From assembly GCA_947461495.1 (NCBI GenBank), contig CANHLV010000027.1, forward strand, positions 1 to 11,692: DNA of 11,692 nt. Direction: 5' to 3'. The position numbers were made by a program, and so were the translations under genes. This DNA comes from Chitinophagaceae bacterium. GTDB lineage: Bacteria > Bacteroidota > Bacteroidia > Chitinophagales > Chitinophagaceae. The notes beneath the pieces were generated by a model, which saw nothing but the letters and a program-made list of their open reading frames with translations, made no database searches and was not told where the DNA came from. This document shows, in pieces, positions 5,466-11,258 of this stretch (position 1 is its first letter; every line of letters starts with the position of its first letter).

Positions 5466-5483
5466 ACATCGCTTTACTTAATT

Positions 5484-5507
5484 ATCAAATTATCAAATTG
5501 TCAAATT
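5484..5507 (+). repeat. Octamer repeat, 3 units, rpsC-rplP spacer
   Basis: Three contiguous units, ATCAAATT, ATCAAATT and GTCAAATT, ending 8 nt before the rplP start. No complementary left arm is visible in this 50-bp spacer. Confidence 0.75.
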
Positions 5508-5515
5508 AACATAAG

Positions 5516-5938
5516 ATGTTACAACCAAAAAGAACCAAACACAGAAAGAGTCAGAAAGGTAGAATGAAAGGAAATACTAAAAGAGGAGCAACTCTTGCTT
5601 TCGGAACCTTCGGTTTAAAAGCATTGGATAGTGTATGGTTAACCAATCGTCAAATTGAAAGTGCTCGTCAGGCAATGACACGTCACATGAAACGTGAAGG
5701 AAACGTATGGATCAGAGTTTTCCCAGATAAACCTATTACTGCAAAACCAGCAGAGGTAAGGATGGGTAAAGGTAAAGGTAATCCGGAAGGATGGGCTGCT
5801 ATTGTTCAACCTGGTCGTATCTTATTCGAAGCAGATGGAGTACCACAACAGGTTGCTAAAGAAGCATTCGAATTGGCTGCACAAAAATTACCAATCCTTA
5901 CAAAGTTTGTTGTTAGTCATGATTATCATGCTAGCTAA
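5516..5938 (+). CDS. rplP: 50S ribosomal protein L16 (uL16)
   Basis: L16 is a late-assembling large-subunit protein that contacts the A-site tRNA elbow and organises helix 38. The product is 140 residues, near the usual 136-144. Key segments are MLQPKRTKHRKSQKGRMKG at the N-terminus, the ESARQAMTRHMKREGNVWIRVFPDKP core (48-73), and VRMGKGKGNPEGW (81-93). Arg82 aligns with the Arg81 that is hydroxylated in E. coli; whether this organism has that enzyme is unknown. The start is preceded by octamer repeats and TTAACATAAG, with no Shine-Dalgarno sequence. It lies between rpsC and rpmC as expected. Confidence 0.98.
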   Translation: MLQPKRTKHRKSQKGRMKGNTKRGATLAFGTFGLKALDSVWLTNRQIESARQAMTRHMKREGNVWIRVFPDKPITAKPAEVRMGKGKGNPEGWAAIVQPGRILFEADGVPQQVAKEAFELAAQKLPILTKFVVSHDYHAS

Positions 5939-5990
5939 TTAACAATAAACTAAACCCTGAACACATCCAATCACCAACAAATTAAAGAAG

Positions 5991-6200
5991 ATGTCAAAAA
6001 AAGTTGATTTTGTAAAAACGCTAAACGGGATGAATGAAGCTGATTTAACAGCAAAAATAAAAGAGGATGAAATGCGCATTAAAAAATTGGTATTTGCTCA
6101 TTCATTGAATCCACTTGATAATCCTCAAAGCATACGTTCTTTGAGAAGAGATATCGCCCGTTTAAAAACTCAATTAAGAAAAATTCAAATTGGAGCATAA
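5991..6200 (+). CDS. rpmC: 50S ribosomal protein L29 (uL29)
   Basis: L29 is a small two-helix protein next to L23 at the tunnel exit, where it helps shape the docking surface for chaperones. The 69-residue product has the usual size and helical-hairpin pattern. The first helix is NGMNEADLTAKIKEDEMRIKKLVFAHS (about 12-38). A Pro/Asn turn, LNPLDNPQ, follows, and the second helix is SIRSLRRDIARLKTQLRK (47-64). LDNPQSIRSLRRDIARLKT is the conserved family block. The ATG at 5991 follows an A-rich leader ending AAAGAAG. The next gene starts 16 nt after its stop. Confidence 0.97.
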   Translation: MSKKVDFVKTLNGMNEADLTAKIKEDEMRIKKLVFAHSLNPLDNPQSIRSLRRDIARLKTQLRKIQIGA

Positions 6201-6216
6201 TCCAATAAAACAATAC

Positions 6217-6492
6217 ATGATGGAAACAACAAACAAGATAGTAAGAAACTTAAGGAAAACCAGAGTAGGTGTGGTATCCAGTAATAAAATGGATAAAACT
6301 ATTACTGTAAAGGTAGAACGTAAGATTAAGCATCCATTATATGGAAAGTTCCTGAAGAAAACGACAAGTTTTCATGCTCATGATGAAAAAAATGAATGCA
6401 GCATTGGGGATATCGTAAAAATCATGGAAAGCCGTCCTTTAAGCAAAACAAAGCGCTGGATATTGGTAGAAGTAGTAGAAAAAGTAAAGTAA
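6217..6492 (+). CDS. rpsQ: 30S ribosomal protein S17 (uS17)
   Basis: S17 is a primary 16S rRNA binder with an OB fold. Two adjacent in-frame ATGs occur at 6217 and 6220, giving 91 or 90 residues; I take the first. A TTG at 6190 would make a longer reading that overlaps rpmC and adds unlike residues. The core is NLRKTRVGVVSSNKMDKTITVKVERKIKHPLYGKF (11-45), followed by the C-terminal GDIVKIMESRPLSKTKRWILVEVVEK. Both blocks are diagnostic. A short N-terminal segment (METTNKIV) precedes the usual start of the family. It is the last gene of the S10-type block. Confidence 0.96.
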   Translation: MMETTNKIVRNLRKTRVGVVSSNKMDKTITVKVERKIKHPLYGKFLKKTTSFHAHDEKNECSIGDIVKIMESRPLSKTKRWILVEVVEKVK

Positions 6493-6539
6493 TTTTCAGC
6501 ATTCTGTTTGAATGCCATTATAACTATTAATAAATTATC

Positions 6540-6564
6540 AATTGACGATTATAAATCGTCAGTT
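6540..6564 (+). other. Strong hairpin in rpsQ-rplN spacer
   Basis: TGACGATT (6543-6550) is perfectly complementary to AATCGTCA (6554-6561) around a 3-nt loop. The stem extends to about 11 pairs with A-U, A-U and one G-U at its base. It ends 14 nt before the rplN start codon. It marks the boundary between the S10-type and spc-type blocks. The 3' side is GTTTAAAGCC, so it lacks a long U-tract. Confidence 0.65.
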
Positions 6565-6578
6565 TAAAGCCAAATAAA

Positions 6579-6947
6579 ATGATACAGCAAGAGAGTAGAC
6601 TAAACGTTGCAGATAATAGCGGAGCTAAAGAAGTTTTATGTATTCGCGTATTGGGAAATAGCGGACAGGATTATGCAAAGATCGGAGATAAGATCGTTGT
6701 TACTGTTAAAGATGCTATGCCTGCAGGTGGTATAAAAAAAGGTACTGTCAGTAAAGCAGTTATCGTTCGTACTGTAAATAAATTACGTCGTAAAGATGGT
6801 TCTTATATCCGTTTTGATGACAACGCAGTAGTGTTGTTGAACAATTCAGACGAGCCAAGAGGTACACGTATTTTCGGGCCTGTTGCCCGTGAATTAAGAG
6901 ACAAAGGGTACATGAAGATTATTTCACTGGCACCTGAAGTGCTTTAA
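6579..6947 (+). CDS. rplN: 50S ribosomal protein L14 (uL14)
   Basis: L14 lies at the subunit interface near L19 and is the landing site of the silencing factor RsfS. The 122-residue product has exactly the standard length. It begins MIQQESRLNVADNSGAKEVLCIRVLG. It includes the KIGDKIVVTVKDAMPAGGIKKGTVSKAVIVRT block (35-66) and ends with the conserved EPRGTRIFGPVARELRDKGYMKIISLAPEVL. This is the first gene of the spc-type block. A strong hairpin precedes it by 14 nt; whether that hairpin affects its translation is not known. Confidence 0.98.
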   Translation: MIQQESRLNVADNSGAKEVLCIRVLGNSGQDYAKIGDKIVVTVKDAMPAGGIKKGTVSKAVIVRTVNKLRRKDGSYIRFDDNAVVLLNNSDEPRGTRIFGPVARELRDKGYMKIISLAPEVL

Positions 6948-6997
6948 TTAATTAAGAAAATCAGCTTCATCAAGCAAAAAGCCAAAAGCTAAAAAAA

Positions 6998-7336
6998 ATG
7001 AGTACAAGATTTAAACCAAAGTTCAACATCAAAAAAGGAGACTCTGTAGTGGTTATCACCGGAGACGACAAAGACCTTACAAAACCTCGTAAAGTACTGG
7101 AGGTAATCATTGATAAAGGCCGCGTATTGGTAGAAGGTGTGAACATTGTCACCAAACACACAAAACCATCTGCTCAAAATACTCAGGGAGGTATCGAAAA
7201 AGTGGAAGCACCAATTGCCATCAGTAATGTGATGCTTTGGGATGCTAAATCTAAAGGTCCTTCAAAAGTTAAAAGAGACAGAGTAAAAGGTAAATTAGTT
7301 AGAATCGCTAAAAAATCAGGGGAGGTAATCAAATAA
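6998..7336 (+). CDS. rplX: 50S ribosomal protein L24 (uL24)
   Basis: L24 is an assembly initiator that binds the 5' part of 23S rRNA and later sits near the tunnel exit. The 112-residue product carries a KOW-type motif at its N-terminus (KKGDSVVVITGDDKDLTKPRKVLEVI, about 12-37), and then VLVEGVNIVTKHTKP (43-57), GGIEKVEAPIAISNVML (64-80) and a basic tail. The KOW loop reads DDKDLTKP instead of the more common DKGKxG. The ATG at 6998 follows a run of eight A. Its TAA shares one base with the rplE ATG (TAATG), indicating translational coupling. Confidence 0.97.
   Translation: MSTRFKPKFNIKKGDSVVVITGDDKDLTKPRKVLEVIIDKGRVLVEGVNIVTKHTKPSAQNTQGGIEKVEAPIAISNVMLWDAKSKGPSKVKRDRVKGKLVRIAKKSGEVIK
7320..7325 (+). 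promoter_or_regulatory. Shine-Dalgarno-like sequence before rplE
   Basis: GGGAGG lies inside the end of rplX, 10 nt before the rplE ATG. It is the only start in the window with a convincing Shine-Dalgarno match at a usable distance. It also encodes Gly-Glu of rplX, so it may be coincidental; the overlapping TAATG already allows re-initiation. Confidence 0.5.
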
Positions 7337-7911
7337 TGAGCACAAATACAAATACTCCAAGATTAGCAGATAAGTACAAAAATGAAGTTGTACCTGCTTT
7401 AATGAAAAAATTCAGTTATAAAACTGTAATGCAGGCTCCAAAACTCACTAAGATTTGTTTGAATCGTGGTGTGAATGGTGCGGTAACTGATAAAAAATTA
7501 ATCGACATCGCTGTTGATGAATTATCAAACATCACCGGACAAAAAGCTGTTGCGACGATTTCTAAAAAAGATATCTCCAACTTCAAACTTCGTAAAAGCA
7601 TGCCAATCGGCGCAAGAGTTACTTTGCGTGGTGTGAAAATGTACGAATTCCTTGATCGTTTGGTTTCAGTTTCATTACCTCGTGTTCGTGATTTCAAAGG
7701 AATCAACGATAAAGCGTTTGATGGTCGTGGTAACTACACATTAGGTGTTACCGAACAAATCATCTTCCCTGAAATCGATATCGACAAAGTGAATAAAATC
7801 ACGGGTATGGATATCACTTTCGTAACAACGGCAAACACAAATGAAGAAGCATACGAATTGCTTAAAGAAATGGGTATGCCTTTCAAGAACATTAAAAAAT
7901 CTGAAAACTAA
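7336..7911 (+). CDS. rplE: 50S ribosomal protein L5 (uL5)
   Basis: L5 binds 5S rRNA with L18 and forms a bridge to the small-subunit head. The product has 191 residues, slightly above the usual 178-186, because of an N-terminal STNTNTPRL segment. Diagnostic parts are RLADKYKNEVVPALMKKFSYKTVMQAPKLTKICLNRGV (9-46), the loop with KLRKSMPIGARVTLRG, LVSVSLPRVRDFKGI, and FDGRGNYTLGVTEQIIFPEID. It overlaps the rplX stop by one base and is followed by rpsN after 3 bp, the tightest spacing in the cluster. In E. coli the S8 repressor site lies at the rplX-rplE junction; here there is no room for such a spacer structure. Confidence 0.98.
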   Translation: MSTNTNTPRLADKYKNEVVPALMKKFSYKTVMQAPKLTKICLNRGVNGAVTDKKLIDIAVDELSNITGQKAVATISKKDISNFKLRKSMPIGARVTLRGVKMYEFLDRLVSVSLPRVRDFKGINDKAFDGRGNYTLGVTEQIIFPEIDIDKVNKITGMDITFVTTANTNEEAYELLKEMGMPFKNIKKSEN

Positions 7912-7914
7912 AAT

Positions 7915-8184
7915 ATGGCCAGAAAATCAATTACAGCCAGACAGGCAAAAAGAGAAAAAATGGTTGCTCATTACGCAGCTAAAAGAGCAGCTCTGAAAGC
8001 TGAAGGTAACTACAGCGCTTTGGATCTTTTGCCAAAAAATGCTTCTCCTGTTAGACTTAAAAACAGATGTCAGCTTACAGGTCGTTCTAGAGGGTACATG
8101 CGTCATTTCGGTGTAAGCCGTTTGATGTTCCGTGATATGGCTTTAGCAGGAAAAATTCCTGGCGTGACTAAAGCGAGCTGGTAA
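7915..8184 (+). CDS. rpsN: 30S ribosomal protein S14 (uS14), long zinc-independent type
   Basis: S14 is a head protein of the small subunit close to the S3 and S10 sites. At 89 residues this is the long form. It has a single Cys (Cys52) and lacks the paired CxxC motifs of the short zinc-binding form. The conserved block NRCQLTGRSRGYMRHFGVSRLMFRDMALAGKIPGVTKASW fills residues 50-89. The start MARKSITARQAKREKMV is typical. It is followed by a 151-bp spacer containing a minisatellite, unlike the tight junction on its left. Confidence 0.98.
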   Translation: MARKSITARQAKREKMVAHYAAKRAALKAEGNYSALDLLPKNASPVRLKNRCQLTGRSRGYMRHFGVSRLMFRDMALAGKIPGVTKASW

Positions 8185-8186
8185 TA

Positions 8187-8276
8187 CTGGATAAAGCTGG
8201 ATAGGCTAGATAGGCTAGATAGGCTAGATAGGCTGGATAAGCTAGATACTAGATACTAGATACTTGATACTGGATG
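8187..8276 (+). repeat. Minisatellite with 9-bp then 7-bp period, rpsN-rpsH spacer
   Basis: Six 9-bp units run from 8196 to 8249: GCTGGATAG, three GCTAGATAG, GCTGGATAA, and GCTAGATAC. A looser CTGGATAAA unit precedes them at 8187. From 8242 the period changes to 7 bp: CTAGATA three times, then CTTGATA and CTGGATG, ending at 8276. The common core is CTAGATA. It begins 2 bp after the rpsN stop. No coding frame continues through it and it has no spacer-like unique segments. Confidence 0.9.
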
Positions 8277-8300
8277 TGGAGCCAGAATAAAAATTCCACA
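8275..8300 (+). other. Hairpin before rpsH
   Basis: TGTGGA (8275-8280) pairs with TCCACA (8295-8300) around a 14-nt loop. It directly follows the minisatellite and lies 35 nt upstream of rpsH. Confidence 0.45.
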
Positions 8301-8335
8301 GAAAAATAATTCTAAATCAATTAACAGAAATAACA

Positions 8336-8734
8336 ATGGTAACTGATCCAATTGCAGACTACTTAACAAGAATTCGTAACGCACAGATGGCGAACCATCG
8401 TATTGTGGAAATTCCTGCAAGTAATCTAAAAAAACGTATTACTGAAATCCTTTACGATAAAGGTTATATTCTGAAGTACAAATTTGAAGATGACAGCAAA
8501 CAAGGTGTAATCAAAATCGCTTTGAAATACGACCCATCTACCAAATTACCGGTGATTCAAAGTTTGGAAAGAATCAGCCGTCCAGGTTTGCGTACTTATG
8601 CTAAACCAGAGGAAATCAAACGTGTTAAAAATGGTCTTGGTATTTCAATCGTTTCTACTTCTAAAGGAGTAATGACCGACAAAGATGCGAAAGCACAGAA
8701 TGTAGGTGGCGAAATACTTTGTAGCATATTCTAA
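8336..8734 (+). CDS. rpsH: 30S ribosomal protein S8 (uS8)
   Basis: S8 is a primary binder of the 16S central domain and, in E. coli, the translational repressor of the spc operon. The 132-residue product has the family's standard length. It begins with DPIADYLTRIRNAQMANH (4-21), continues with IPASNLKKRITEILYDKGYI, and has the C-terminal RNA-binding block RISRPGLRTYAKPEEI (79-94) and GLGISIVSTSKGVMTDKDA (100-118), ending NVGGEILCSIF. It follows an unusual repeat-bearing spacer. Leader sequence is A-rich with no Shine-Dalgarno sequence. Confidence 0.98.
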   Translation: MVTDPIADYLTRIRNAQMANHRIVEIPASNLKKRITEILYDKGYILKYKFEDDSKQGVIKIALKYDPSTKLPVIQSLERISRPGLRTYAKPEEIKRVKNGLGISIVSTSKGVMTDKDAKAQNVGGEILCSIF

Positions 8735-8806
8735 TCATAAAATGCCTTAAGCCTTCTATACATGGCTGACCGCAAAACAGATTTTTTAAAACTTTAAATT
8801 AACATC

Positions 8807-9361
8807 ATGAGTCGTATAGGTAAAAAACCAGTAACTGTTCCTGCGGGAGTTACCATCACTGTAGGTAAAGACAATGTAGTGTCTGTAAAAGGACCTAAAG
8901 GAGAATTAAAAGAAACAATAGACAGAGACATCACAATTGAAATAAACAATGGAGAAGTGAATGTTGGTCGTCCGACAGACCAAATTCGTCATCGTGCTAT
9001 GCATGGTTTGTATCGTTCATTGATTGGTAACATGGTTAAAGGTGTAACAGAAGGATATAAAAAAGAAATGGAATTGGTAGGGGTAGGTTACAAAGCAGCT
9101 AATCAGGGCAATATTCTTGATTTGGCTTTAGGTTATTCTCACAACATACTTTTCGAAATTCCAAAAGAATTAAAAGTAACAACTGTACAAGAAAAAGGTA
9201 AGAATCCAATTATTTCTCTTGAAAGCATTGACAAGCAGTTATTGGGTCAGGTATGTGCTAAAATCCGCAGCTTACGTAAGCCAGAACCATACAAAGGTAA
9301 AGGTGTTAAGTTTGTTGGAGAAGTACTTAGAAGAAAAGCAGGTAAATCAGCTGGTAAATAA
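8807..9361 (+). CDS. rplF: 50S ribosomal protein L6 (uL6)
   Basis: L6 lies next to the sarcin-ricin loop and the factor-binding site. The 184-residue product has the usual two repeated alpha/beta domains. The first begins MSRIGKKPVTVPAGVTI and contains VVSVKGPKGEL (25-35) and RHRAMHGLYRSLIGNMVKGVTEGY (61-84). The second contains ELVGVGYKAANQGN and ends with the conserved PEPYKGKGVKFVGEVLRRKAGKS (159-181). The ATG at 8807 gives the family's standard N-terminus. The preceding 72-bp spacer contains CTGACCGCAAAA, similar to sequence ahead of rplB and rplC. Confidence 0.98.
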   Translation: MSRIGKKPVTVPAGVTITVGKDNVVSVKGPKGELKETIDRDITIEINNGEVNVGRPTDQIRHRAMHGLYRSLIGNMVKGVTEGYKKEMELVGVGYKAANQGNILDLALGYSHNILFEIPKELKVTTVQEKGKNPIISLESIDKQLLGQVCAKIRSLRKPEPYKGKGVKFVGEVLRRKAGKSAGK

Positions 9362-9401
9362 TTTTAGATTTTGGTTTCTAGATATTGTAATCTTAAACAT
9401 C

Positions 9402-9425
9402 ATCAAATTACCAAATCATCAAATT
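9402..9425 (+). repeat. Octamer repeat, 3 units, rplF-rplR spacer
   Basis: Contiguous units ATCAAATT, ACCAAATC and ATCAAATT, in the same 8-bp register as in other spacers. Confidence 0.7.
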
Positions 9426-9433
9426 TAAAAATC

Positions 9434-9456
9434 AACTTCCGGCAGTATCGGAGGTT
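9434..9456 (+). other. Hairpin before rplR with a buried GGAGG
   Basis: AACTTCCG (9434-9441) pairs with CGGAGGTT (9449-9456) around a 7-nt loop: eight pairs with one G-U. The right arm contains GGAGG, which would be masked in the stem. It ends 15 nt before the rplR ATG, and the GGAGG itself is 17 nt away, too far for a standard Shine-Dalgarno sequence. Confidence 0.55.
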
Positions 9457-9471
9457 TAAAATAAGAATAAA

Positions 9472-9825
9472 ATGAACAACAAATCAAGCGCAAGACAGAA
9501 GATCAGATATCGTATCCGCAAAAAAATAAACGGTACCGCATCTACTCCTCGTTTAAGTGTATTCAGAAGCAACACTGATATCTATGCTCAGCTTATCGAT
9601 GATAACAATGGTGTTACTATTGCATCAGCTTCATCAAAACAAAAAGATATCACAGCTCAAAAAGCACCTAAGATTTCAAAAAGCAAAATGGTAGGTGAAG
9701 CTATTGCTAAAAAAGCAGTTGAATTGGGTGTGTCAAAAGTAGTATTTGATCGTAGTGGTTATGTATACCATGGCCGTATTAAAGCGGTTGCTGATGGAGC
9801 AAGAGAAGGTGGTTTGGTTTTTTAA
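9472..9825 (+). CDS. rplR: 50S ribosomal protein L18 (uL18)
   Basis: L18 binds 5S rRNA together with L5 and fixes it to the central protuberance. The 117-residue product matches the family. It has a basic N-terminus (SARQKIRYRIRKKING, 6-21), TPRLSVFRSNTDIYAQLIDD (25-44), and the strongly conserved FDRSGYVYHGRIKAVADGAREGGL (92-115). The ATG at 9472 is preceded by AAGAATAAA. It sits between rplF and rpsE as in the ancestral order. Confidence 0.98.
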   Translation: MNNKSSARQKIRYRIRKKINGTASTPRLSVFRSNTDIYAQLIDDNNGVTIASASSKQKDITAQKAPKISKSKMVGEAIAKKAVELGVSKVVFDRSGYVYHGRIKAVADGAREGGLVF

Positions 9826-9867
9826 TAAATAGAAAAAAAGATTTTAATCAACACTTAATTAAAATAA

Positions 9868-10386
9868 ATGTCAAACGTAATTGTAAATAAAATGAAAGCC
9901 GGCGATCTCGAATTAAAAGAGAAAGTAGTTGCCATCAATCGTGTGGTTAAAACAACTAAAGGCGGTCGTGCATTCAGCTTTTCTGCTCTAGTTGTAGTTG
10001 GTAACGAAGCCGGAGTAGTTGGTCATGGTTTAGGTAAAGCAAAAGAGGTTCAGGAAGCCATTACTAAAGGTATCGAAGATGCTAAGAAAAATTTGATTAA
10101 AGTGCCTATCATGCACGGAACAATTCCTCATGATCAATTAAGTAAAGAAGGTGCTGCTAAAGTATTAATCAAACCAGCTGCTCATGGTACTGGTGTAATC
10201 GCTGGAGGTAGCATGCGTGCCGTATTAGAGTTTGCAGGTATTACCGACGTATTGGCTAAAAATCTTGGATCAGCAAATCCTCACAACGTGGTTAAGGCCA
10301 CTTTCAAAGCATTAGCTAGTTTACGTGAGCCAATCTCTGTATCTAAAACAAGAAACATCTCTTTGAAAAAAGTTTTCAACGGGTAA
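9868..10386 (+). CDS. rpsE: 30S ribosomal protein S5 (uS5)
   Basis: S5 affects decoding accuracy and lines the mRNA entry channel with S3 and S4. The 172-residue product has the N-terminal double-stranded-RNA-binding-like domain (LKEKVVAINRVVKTTKGGRAFSFSALVVVGNEAGVVGHGLGKAKEV, 16-61). The S5 C-terminal domain includes LIKPAAHGTGVIAGGSMRAVLEFAGITDVLAKNLGS (100-135). The KTTKGGRAFSF loop is where spectinomycin-resistance mutations occur in other bacteria; nothing here looks mutated. Spacing to rplR is 42 bp and to rpmD 32 bp. Confidence 0.98.
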   Translation: MSNVIVNKMKAGDLELKEKVVAINRVVKTTKGGRAFSFSALVVVGNEAGVVGHGLGKAKEVQEAITKGIEDAKKNLIKVPIMHGTIPHDQLSKEGAAKVLIKPAAHGTGVIAGGSMRAVLEFAGITDVLAKNLGSANPHNVVKATFKALASLREPISVSKTRNISLKKVFNG

Positions 10387-10418
10387 TCAAGTTCAACACA
10401 ACTATTAAGATTTATTTT

Positions 10419-10598
10419 ATGAAAAAAATAAAAATAACGCAAGTAAAAAGCGTAATCGACAGATCTGAACGCCAGAAAAGAACAATGGTAGCTTTAGGTT
10501 TGAAAAAAATGAACGCTACAGTTGAAGTAGAAGCCACTCCACAAATTTTAGGTATGGTGACTAAAGTGAATCACTTGGTGAAAGTGGAAGAAATCTAA
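10419..10598 (+). CDS. rpmD: 50S ribosomal protein L30 (uL30)
   Basis: L30 is a small large-subunit protein contacting 23S domain II and 5S-proximal rRNA. The frame gives 59 residues, the standard bacterial size. It begins MKKIKITQVKSVIDRSERQK, continues RTMVALGLKKMNATVEVEATPQI (21-43), and ends LGMVTKVNHLVKVEEI. The pattern of a short strand, the RTxxALGL helix and the final MVxKVNHLVxVEE is diagnostic. It lies between rpsE and rplO, its expected place. The TAA stop (10596-10598) overlaps the first unit of an octamer-repeat array. Confidence 0.97.
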   Translation: MKKIKITQVKSVIDRSERQKRTMVALGLKKMNATVEVEATPQILGMVTKVNHLVKVEEI

Positions 10599-10694
10599 TT
10601 TGAAAATTATTCAATTTGAAAATTTGATAATGAGTTCTCTATAAATACCCAATCATCAAATTAACTAATTGTCAAATTTCCAAATTACCAAATT
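10597..10694 (+). repeat. Octamer repeat array with inverted arms, rpmD-rplO spacer
   Basis: Left arm, 10597-10628: AATTTGAA, AATTATTC, AATTTGAA, AATTTGAT. Right arm, 10655-10694: ATCAAATT, AACTAATT, GTCAAATT, TCCAAATT, ACCAAATT. Each arm keeps an unbroken 8-bp register. The innermost units AATTTGAT (10621-10628) and ATCAAATT (10655-10662) are perfect complements flanking a 26-nt loop. This is the largest such array in the window. Confidence 0.8.
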
Positions 10695-10704
10695 GTAAAA
10701 GCGA

Positions 10705-10717
10705 GGGGCGATTCCCC
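10705..10717 (+). other. GGGG/CCCC mini-hairpin before rplO
   Basis: GGGG (10705-10708) and CCCC (10714-10717) flank a 5-nt loop, 21 nt before the rplO start. It is GC-only in a very AT-rich spacer. Confidence 0.4.
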
Positions 10718-10738
10718 GTAAGTATAAAATCAAAAATT

Positions 10739-11188
10739 ATGAAATTACATTCTTTAAAACCTGCAACTGGAGCTACTCACAAAGAAAAACGTCTTGGACG
10801 TGGTGAAGCCAGTGGTAAAGGTGGTACCTCTACAAAAGGTAATAAGGGCGGTCAAAGCCGTGCCGGTTACAAAAGTAAAAAAGCTCACGAAGGTGGACAG
10901 ATGCCAATTCAGCGTCGTATCCCTAAACGTGGTTTCACTAATATCAATAGAGTTGAATTCAAAGTCATCAACGTTGGTAAAGTGGATCATTACGCAGAAA
11001 AATATGGTATCACTGAATTCTCATTGGGTAACCTTTATATCAACGGATTGATCAGTCAGACAGATAGCGTAAAAATTCTTGGTAACGGCGAATTGAAAGG
11101 AAGTTATACTTTCAAAGTAAATGCTGTTAGTGCCAAAGCAAAAGCCGCTATAGAATCTGCCGGTGGAACTGTTGAAATAGTTAAATAA
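10739..11188 (+). CDS. rplO: 50S ribosomal protein L15 (uL15)
   Basis: L15 is a mid-to-late assembly protein with a long, basic, Gly-rich N-terminal extension that threads through 23S rRNA. The 149-residue product shows this as KRLGRGEASGKGGTSTKGNKGGQSRAGY (17-44), followed by EGGQMPIQRRIPKRGFTN (51-68) and a globular C-terminal domain ending GGTVEIVK. The start MKLHSLKPATGAT at 10739 is the family's standard. Its location directly before secY is the usual end of the ribosomal part of the spc block. Confidence 0.98.
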   Translation: MKLHSLKPATGATHKEKRLGRGEASGKGGTSTKGNKGGQSRAGYKSKKAHEGGQMPIQRRIPKRGFTNINRVEFKVINVGKVDHYAEKYGITEFSLGNLYINGLISQTDSVKILGNGELKGSYTFKVNAVSAKAKAAIESAGGTVEIVK

Positions 11189-11203
11189 TTTCCCGATATT
11201 TGT

Positions 11204-11224
11204 ATGACGCTGAAAATGCGTCAT
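11204..11224 (+). other. Hairpin with U-rich tail, rplO-secY spacer
   Basis: ATGACGC (11204-11210) pairs perfectly with GCGTCAT (11218-11224) around TGAAAAT. It is followed by TTATATTTCTG. The stem is short (7 pairs) and the tail only moderately U-rich, so it could be a weak terminator or attenuator that lowers secY expression relative to the ribosomal genes, or simply an RNA-stability element. Confidence 0.5.
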
Positions 11225-11258
11225 TTATATTTCTGAAAAAATAAACTGATTAAATTCT

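Noticed and set aside
5266..5469. His/Leu-rich minus-strand open frame under the end of rpsC
   Set aside because: It is the antisense reading of the GGT/GGA-rich tail codons of rpsC; its composition is an artefact of that repeat.
6190..6216. TTG start for rpsQ overlapping rpmC
   Set aside because: The added residues are unlike S17, and two consecutive in-frame ATGs lie at the expected N-terminus.
8187..8276. CRISPR array
   Set aside because: Units are 7-9 bp and directly contiguous, with no unique spacers and no cas genes nearby; this is a minisatellite.
9219..9428. 69-residue plus-strand open frame overlapping rplF and its spacer
   Set aside because: It lies in another frame of the well-supported rplF and continues into an octamer-repeat spacer; no family resemblance.
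10794..11051. Plus-strand open frame inside rplO
   Set aside because: Shadow of rplO in another frame; the Lys/Val-rich translation reflects the Gly/Lys codons of L15.
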